Source of the DNA: Syngnathus acus
Lineage: Eukaryota; Chordata; Actinopteri; Syngnathiformes; Syngnathidae
NCBI RefSeq assembly: GCF_901709675.1
Contig: NC_051107.1
Coordinates: 6,636,001-6,700,000, forward strand
Length of the DNA: 64,000 nucleotides
Direction of reading: 5' to 3'
A program made the translations under genes and the position numbers. The notes below the pieces were generated by a model. The model was given only the letters and a program-made list of their open reading frames with translations. It had not been told where the DNA came from and made no database searches. This document shows, piece by piece, positions 59,320-64,000 of the stretch. Numbering within the stretch: position 1 is the stretch's first letter; each line of letters opens with the position of its first letter.

Positions 59320-60450
59320 CACGGCGCGGTGTCTTGCTTGCAGGCGGATGCGCAGCTCTTCAGCGAGTTCAAGGCCTGGAAGGGGGAGCCCACGCTGGAC
59401 CGCCGCTGCTGCTTCCTGGAACGAGTTTACCGCGAGGACATCTACCCCTGCCTCAACTTCAGCAAGAGCGAGGTCAGCGTGCAATGCTCCCAAACGTCTG
59501 AAAGTTAGTTCAACACCATTACGTTGACTCCGCCTCCTCAGCTGGGTTCGGCCATCTTGGAGTCAGTGGAGCAGAACACACTCAGCGTGGAGCCGGTGGG
59601 CTTCCAGCCGCTGCCCGTCGTCAAAGCCTCGGCGGTCGAGTGCGGCGGACCAAAGTGAGACCGCGCTTCCTCAAACTTTGGCTTCCTCGGCCGGTGTCCG
59701 ACCGCGCCGTGCAAACGTTTGTGTGTCGCAGGAAGTGCGCCCTGAGCGGACAGACCAAAACCTGCAAGCACAGAATCAAGTTTGGGGACTCGCCCAACTA
59801 TTACTTTGTATCCCCGTACTGCCGATACCGAGTGAGGACGCCGCCGCCGCCGCCGATGAACAGCCTCCAAAATGCAAAGTGCCTCACTCACATTGTCACT
59901 TGCTCGTGTGTCAGATCACAGCGGTGTGTAATTTCTTCACCTACATCCGTTACATCCACCAGGGGCTCGTCAAGCAGCAGGACGGTAAGCGTCAACGCTC
60001 TGCACTCGCACAGCAACAGCAAGTCGGGCGGGCTGAGCGATATGGGGAGGGAGGGGGCACAAGAAAAAGCTAACTAACAATGTTGTCGTCATCATATCGT
60101 CCCATCTCGATTTGATTGTCTTTAAACTGACTCTTTTAAAGTATTTATACTGAAAACTAAAGAGACGGGAGAGTCAATTTGATTAACATACTTTAAATAA
60201 ATGAATGGAAAAATATGAACAGACAAATGTGCAAACAATGTAGAAGGGGGTGATAAATAGGATGCAATGTCAAAGTGTGACCAGCAGAGGGCAGCGTTTC
60301 TCCCTCAGGAGAGGATAGCTGGAAGTGGGGACGTTGCCATTCAACTGCTGCGTGCGTGTGTGTTTAGCAGAACAGATGTTCTGGGAGGTGATGCAGCTAC
60401 GCCGGGAGATGTCCTTGGCCAAGCTGGGCTACTTCAAAGACAACCTGTGA
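57371..60450 (+). CDS. rab3ip: RAB3A-interacting protein (Rabin8)
   Basis: Guanine-nucleotide exchange factor for Rab8, acting in ciliogenesis and polarised exocytosis downstream of Rab11. Eleven coding exons: 57371-57463, 57670-57818, 57974-58148, 58464-58559, 58826-58903, 59003-59218, 59344-59472, 59542-59654, 59732-59831, 59915-59984, 60368-60450, 434 codons in frame. The N-terminus reads [20 protein letters not shown]. The Sec2-type coiled coil that forms the GEF domain is encoded by exons 57974-59218 ([17 protein letters not shown], then [20 protein letters not shown]). The C-terminal Rab11-binding part includes [18 protein letters not shown] and ends [10 protein letters not shown]-stop. 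[11 protein letters not shown] resembles RAB3IP more than its paralogue RAB3IL1. AATAAA at 61344-61349 is the likely poly(A) signal. Confidence 0.95.
57822..57932. repeat. 18-bp minisatellite in rab3ip intron
   Basis: About six tandem copies of a unit close to TTTGGCGCCGCGTCCCC, starting directly after the donor of the exon ending at 57818. Each unit holds a GGCGCC palindrome. Confidence 0.9.
59256..59319. repeat. (GCTG)n microsatellite
   Basis: About 16 perfect GCTG tetranucleotides fill the short intron before the rab3ip exon at 59344. Confidence 0.95.
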
Positions 60451-61343
60451 CTGACCCAGCCAGCGCAGCCAGGTAGAGCGAGCGAGCCAGCGACTGACTG
60501 TCTGACTGACTGTCCTCCAGATGCCCCAAGCTCCCGCTCTGGATCAACCCGGTGATCAGCGTACGTTCCTCACCACACTCGGCAGTGTTACCGTGACAAC
60601 CCTTTGGCTCACTTCTCATTCCGTTTAAAACAAGAAAGTTGAGCTTACTTGACCAAGTTTTGGATGGAAAGGTGTCATAATCAAGCAGAAAAAGACAGCG
60701 ACAAATGGCTCTCCTTGACGCCATGCCAAGGCAATTAGACTTTCTTCCCCTAACCCACTCAAGCGGCGCTGTGTTTAAATGTTGCAAGAAGTCATAAAAG
60801 GTCGTCTGCTCTCTTGCATTAGTCTGGGTTATGCAAGCATACCGCAGTATCTTTAACTTTCCTGTGAAGAACTTTAAATTTGGAAATTATTTTTAATAAT
60901 GTCTTATTATTATAGACATAATATATATATACACCTCTAATTTATTCAATTTATGAAATCTGTTTACTCTAGAATGAAAATACCTTCAATTTTGTACACT
61001 TGTGGTCTTTTTCCAAGTTGGAAACGGCATCCGCATGACTATGACCCCAATTCAAAGGCGCTCGCTCTCGGGGCGTTGGAATTGATCTTTCCGTTGTCAT
61101 TTTGCAAAAAGTCTTTCTTTGTCATGTATTTATAAAGCTAAGGAAAGCAAACACTAAGCCGACAAACACACTGAAGGACGTGTGCAGCATTTTTTCTTTG
61201 TTGACCTTGGTTTTTTTGCACGAGTGCGTGCGTGCGTGACTCTGTAAACTTTCTCAAGTGAGCATGACTTTGTCTCTTTTTCTCTGTCATTTCAAGTCAC
61301 CATCGCTCACCACTTTGCTTTAGTGCCTTTTCTCTCACGATGA

Positions 61344-61349
61344 AATAAA
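61344..61349 (+). promoter_or_regulatory. Poly(A) signal of rab3ip
   Basis: AATAAA on the plus strand, about 890 bases past the rab3ip stop and 150 bases before the opposing tmem19 signal. No better signal is seen nearer, so the 3' UTR is tentative. Confidence 0.45.
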
Positions 61350-61498
61350 CAAATGAAGACAAAACAAAGCTCTGGAATTGCTTAAGAAGTGTTCAAGTGA
61401 GGAGCTTGATTTAGTTAGGCCATGTGAAAAAGAACAAATACAGAGTTGGATTCGGGTCACTTGTGGAGGAAGCACACGCCAAGCTGATTTGCGCTTGA

Positions 61499-61504
61499 TT
61501 TATT
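61499..61504 (-). promoter_or_regulatory. Poly(A) signal of tmem19
   Basis: AATAAA on the minus strand 88 bases after the tmem19 stop codon, in an AT-rich context. The only canonical signal close to the gene end. Confidence 0.65.
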
Positions 61505-61591
61505 TTCAAACGAAGCCCATAAAACAAAGTTCTCGGTTTCCCCGTCGCTGCCTGGACTGGAGCGGAGCCCCCACCCCTGATATCTATCTCC

Positions 61592-64000
<2,409 letters not shown>

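Overview
The window is nuclear DNA of a ray-finned fish, probably a compact-genome (percomorph-like) teleost. Nearly every gene is split into vertebrate-type exons with short GT-AG introns. Fish-type Ty3/gypsy elements, LINE tails and hAT-like MITEs fill the accessory parts, and one block carries a teleost-style expanded NLR immune-receptor family. I placed exons by hand from splice sites, reading frame and recalled human orthologues. For every complete gene the exon lengths sum to an intact reading frame.

Layout. (1) 671-11140 (+): the last 38 exons of filamin C (flnc, repeats 3 to 24). (2) 12243-13780 (+): slc35e3, complete. (3) 13980-17485: a decayed Ty3/gypsy element with a LINE nested in it, ending in an LTR. 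(4) 16964-41033: a tandem segmental duplication. Each copy holds an LTR, an internal piece of diacylglycerol kinase iota (dgki, + strand), a complete NLRP-type receptor gene lying antisense inside a dgki intron, and an exon resembling the start of bcl2l14. Copy A is 8.7 kb and copy B 13.8 kb. They are separated by a hAT-like MITE and the integrase/chromodomain half of a gypsy element. (5) 43311-50282 (+): upf2, complete. (6) 51959-54201 (-): proser2. (7) 57371-60450 (+): rab3ip (Rabin8). (8) 61592-63360 (-): tmem19, convergent with rab3ip.

The conserved genes are housekeeping or muscle genes with no evident functional link: filamin scaffold, nucleotide-sugar-type transporter family, nonsense-mediated decay, Rab8 GEF and a membrane protein. 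upf2/proser2 look like an old neighbour pair, and flnc/dgki both map to human 7q32-33 as far as I recall.

The most interesting part is the NLR pair. Each gene encodes PYD, FISNA-like, NACHT and LRR regions. The LRRs are encoded by near-identical 171-bp, phase-2-symmetric exons separated by near-identical introns of about 98 bp, so the array repeats every 269 bp. Copy A has 6 such exons plus a terminal one (1,084 aa protein); copy B has 17 plus a terminal one (1,705 aa). Differences among LRR exons fall almost only in the two short stretches that form the exposed beta-strand face, and some exon/intron variants are shared between non-corresponding positions. This looks like an LRR cassette array that changes length and content by recombination. 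An assembly artefact (two haplotypes placed in tandem) has to be excluded for the duplication itself.
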